Part shown: positions 5,707-6,279 of the stretch, in pieces
Layout of the letters: every line of letters begins with the position of its first letter
Numbering within the stretch: position 1 is the first letter of the stretch
NCBI GenBank assembly: GCA_016844565.1
Contig: JAENJB010000177.1
Span: 1-6,279, forward strand
Source: Dehalococcoidia bacterium
GTDB lineage: Bacteria > Chloroflexota > Dehalococcoidia > JAENJB01
Length of the DNA stretch: 6,279 bases
Direction of reading: 5' to 3'
Program-made: the position numbers and the translations under genes
The notes under the pieces: model-generated
Database searches by the model: none
The model's input: only the letters and a program-made list of their open reading frames with translations
Told to the model about the DNA's origin: nothing

Positions 5707-5729
5707 CTCTCCCCCGCAAGGGGGGAGAG
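5707..5729. repeat. CTCTCCCCC/GGGGGAGAG hairpin downstream of the molybdopterin subunit gene
   Basis: A perfect 9-bp stem (5707-5715 with 5721-5729) has a 5-nt loop, GCAAG. It lies 6 nt beyond the stop codon of the minus-strand gene, where a terminator is expected, but the following bases (TTAGAGAGAGGG on that strand) form no T tract. It resembles widespread dispersed CTCTCCCC-type hairpins. It could still protect the 3' end of the mRNA or stop transcription in part. Confidence 0.5.
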
Positions 5730-5735
5730 AACGGG

Positions 5736-6279
5736 CTACCCCTTCGAGTTCTGTTTCTTCAGCGCATCCAGCACCTTCTCCTTGGTGATGGGAATGTCAT
5801 TTATCCTGACTCCCACCGCATTGTAGATGGCACTGGCAATGGCCGGCGATTGAGGCACCATCACCCCTTCCGAGAAGCCCTTCGCCCCGTAGGGGCCGTC
5901 CCGGTGCAAATGAGTGGGCACCAGCGACGTGGTGACCTTGTCGTTGTACGGGCCATCGAGCGCCGTCGGCATCTTGTAGTCCATGAAACTGGCCGTGACC
6001 ACCTTCCCCTGCCTCACCACCACCTCTTCGGACAAGGCACTGCCGATGGCCATCGTCCTCCCGCTCTCTATCTGCCCTTCGCACAGCCCGGGGTTAATGG
6101 GCTGGCCCATGTCAAAGCAGTCCGCCATGCGCAGGACCTTCACCTCGCCGGTCTCCGTATTAACCGCCACCTCCGTCGCCGTAGCGCCATAGCTGTAACC
6201 CATCACCGGCCGCTTCGACTGGCCGGTCGCCAGGTCCTCGCCGGCCACCGGGCCGGTATATACCCCGCGGCCGATGAGC
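5736..6279 (-). CDS. xanthine dehydrogenase/CO dehydrogenase-family molybdopterin-binding large subunit, C-terminal fragment
   Basis: The frame is open from the right edge and stops with TAG at 5738-5736, giving the last 180 residues of a protein that is usually about 750-800 residues. It shows the closing signature of molybdenum hydroxylases: GYSYGATATEVAVNTETGEV, then DMGQPINPGLCEGQIESG (cofactor region), then GPYGAKGFSEGVMVPQSPAI followed by an AIYNAVGVRI-x-IP segment. Glu137 of the fragment, in GAKGFSE, aligns with the catalytic glutamate of the family (usually GAKGxGE). Family members hydroxylate aldehydes, purines or other heterocycles, or oxidise CO, with FAD and [2Fe-2S] partner subunits; those genes are not in the window. 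The GTG at 6248 is an internal Val codon and not a start. The substrate is unknown. It may share a transcript with the lipoprotein gene, 126 nt downstream, unless the hairpins between them stop it. Confidence 0.9.
   Translation of the reverse strand, partial: LIGRGVYTGPVAGEDLATGQSKRPVMGYSYGATATEVAVNTETGEVKVLRMADCFDMGQPINPGLCEGQIESGRTMAIGSALSEEVVVRQGKVVTASFMDYKMPTALDGPYNDKVTTSLVPTHLHRDGPYGAKGFSEGVMVPQSPAIASAIYNAVGVRINDIPITKEKVLDALKKQNSKG

Overview
The window looks like a chromosomal stretch from an uncultured anaerobe with fairly high GC. The gene complement is a tungsten aldehyde:ferredoxin oxidoreductase, a molybdenum hydroxylase large subunit, a lipoprotein solute receptor with an Ala/Pro/Thr-rich tether, and short dispersed hairpin repeats between genes. 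This mix would suit a Chloroflexota (Dehalococcoidia-like) genome. That assignment is an inference from gene content and style; there is no marker gene here.

Layout. At 1-186 (+) is the 3' end of a DsrE/DsrF-like gene cut by the window edge. At 248-276 a sigma70-type promoter and an operator-like set of repeats precede a HigA-type antitoxin gene (364-651, +) that has no visible HigB toxin. Facing it on the minus strand is an unrecognised gene (908-1618) with a consensus-quality promoter (1657-1683). Its last codons appear to be frameshifted: dropping one base in a four-base homopolymer (950-953) joins it to an open tail ending at 760, giving a 285-residue protein. The stretch 1684-1879 holds no gene I can support.

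The rest is on the minus strand. Read 5' to 3' it contains the C-terminal 180 residues of a xanthine-dehydrogenase-family molybdopterin subunit (5736-6279), an intergenic stretch with two hairpins, a substrate-binding lipoprotein (4476-5609) closed by a 16-bp perfect hairpin, a 182-bp inverted-repeat element (4216-4397), an aldehyde:ferredoxin oxidoreductase gene (2310-4199), and a universal stress protein gene (1880-2347) whose start lies inside the 3' end of the oxidoreductase gene (38-nt overlap).

How the genes relate. The oxidoreductase and stress-protein genes are almost certainly co-transcribed and translationally coupled. The two pterin-metal enzymes and the solute receptor could serve uptake and oxidation of small organic compounds, but no permease or electron-transfer subunit is visible, so this is only a contextual guess. 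The antitoxin plus unknown-gene segment looks like an accessory insertion between metabolic genes. I found no clearly new multi-gene system. The best leads are the frameshifted unknown gene, the composite inverted-repeat element sitting against a ribosome binding site, and the solitary antitoxin.
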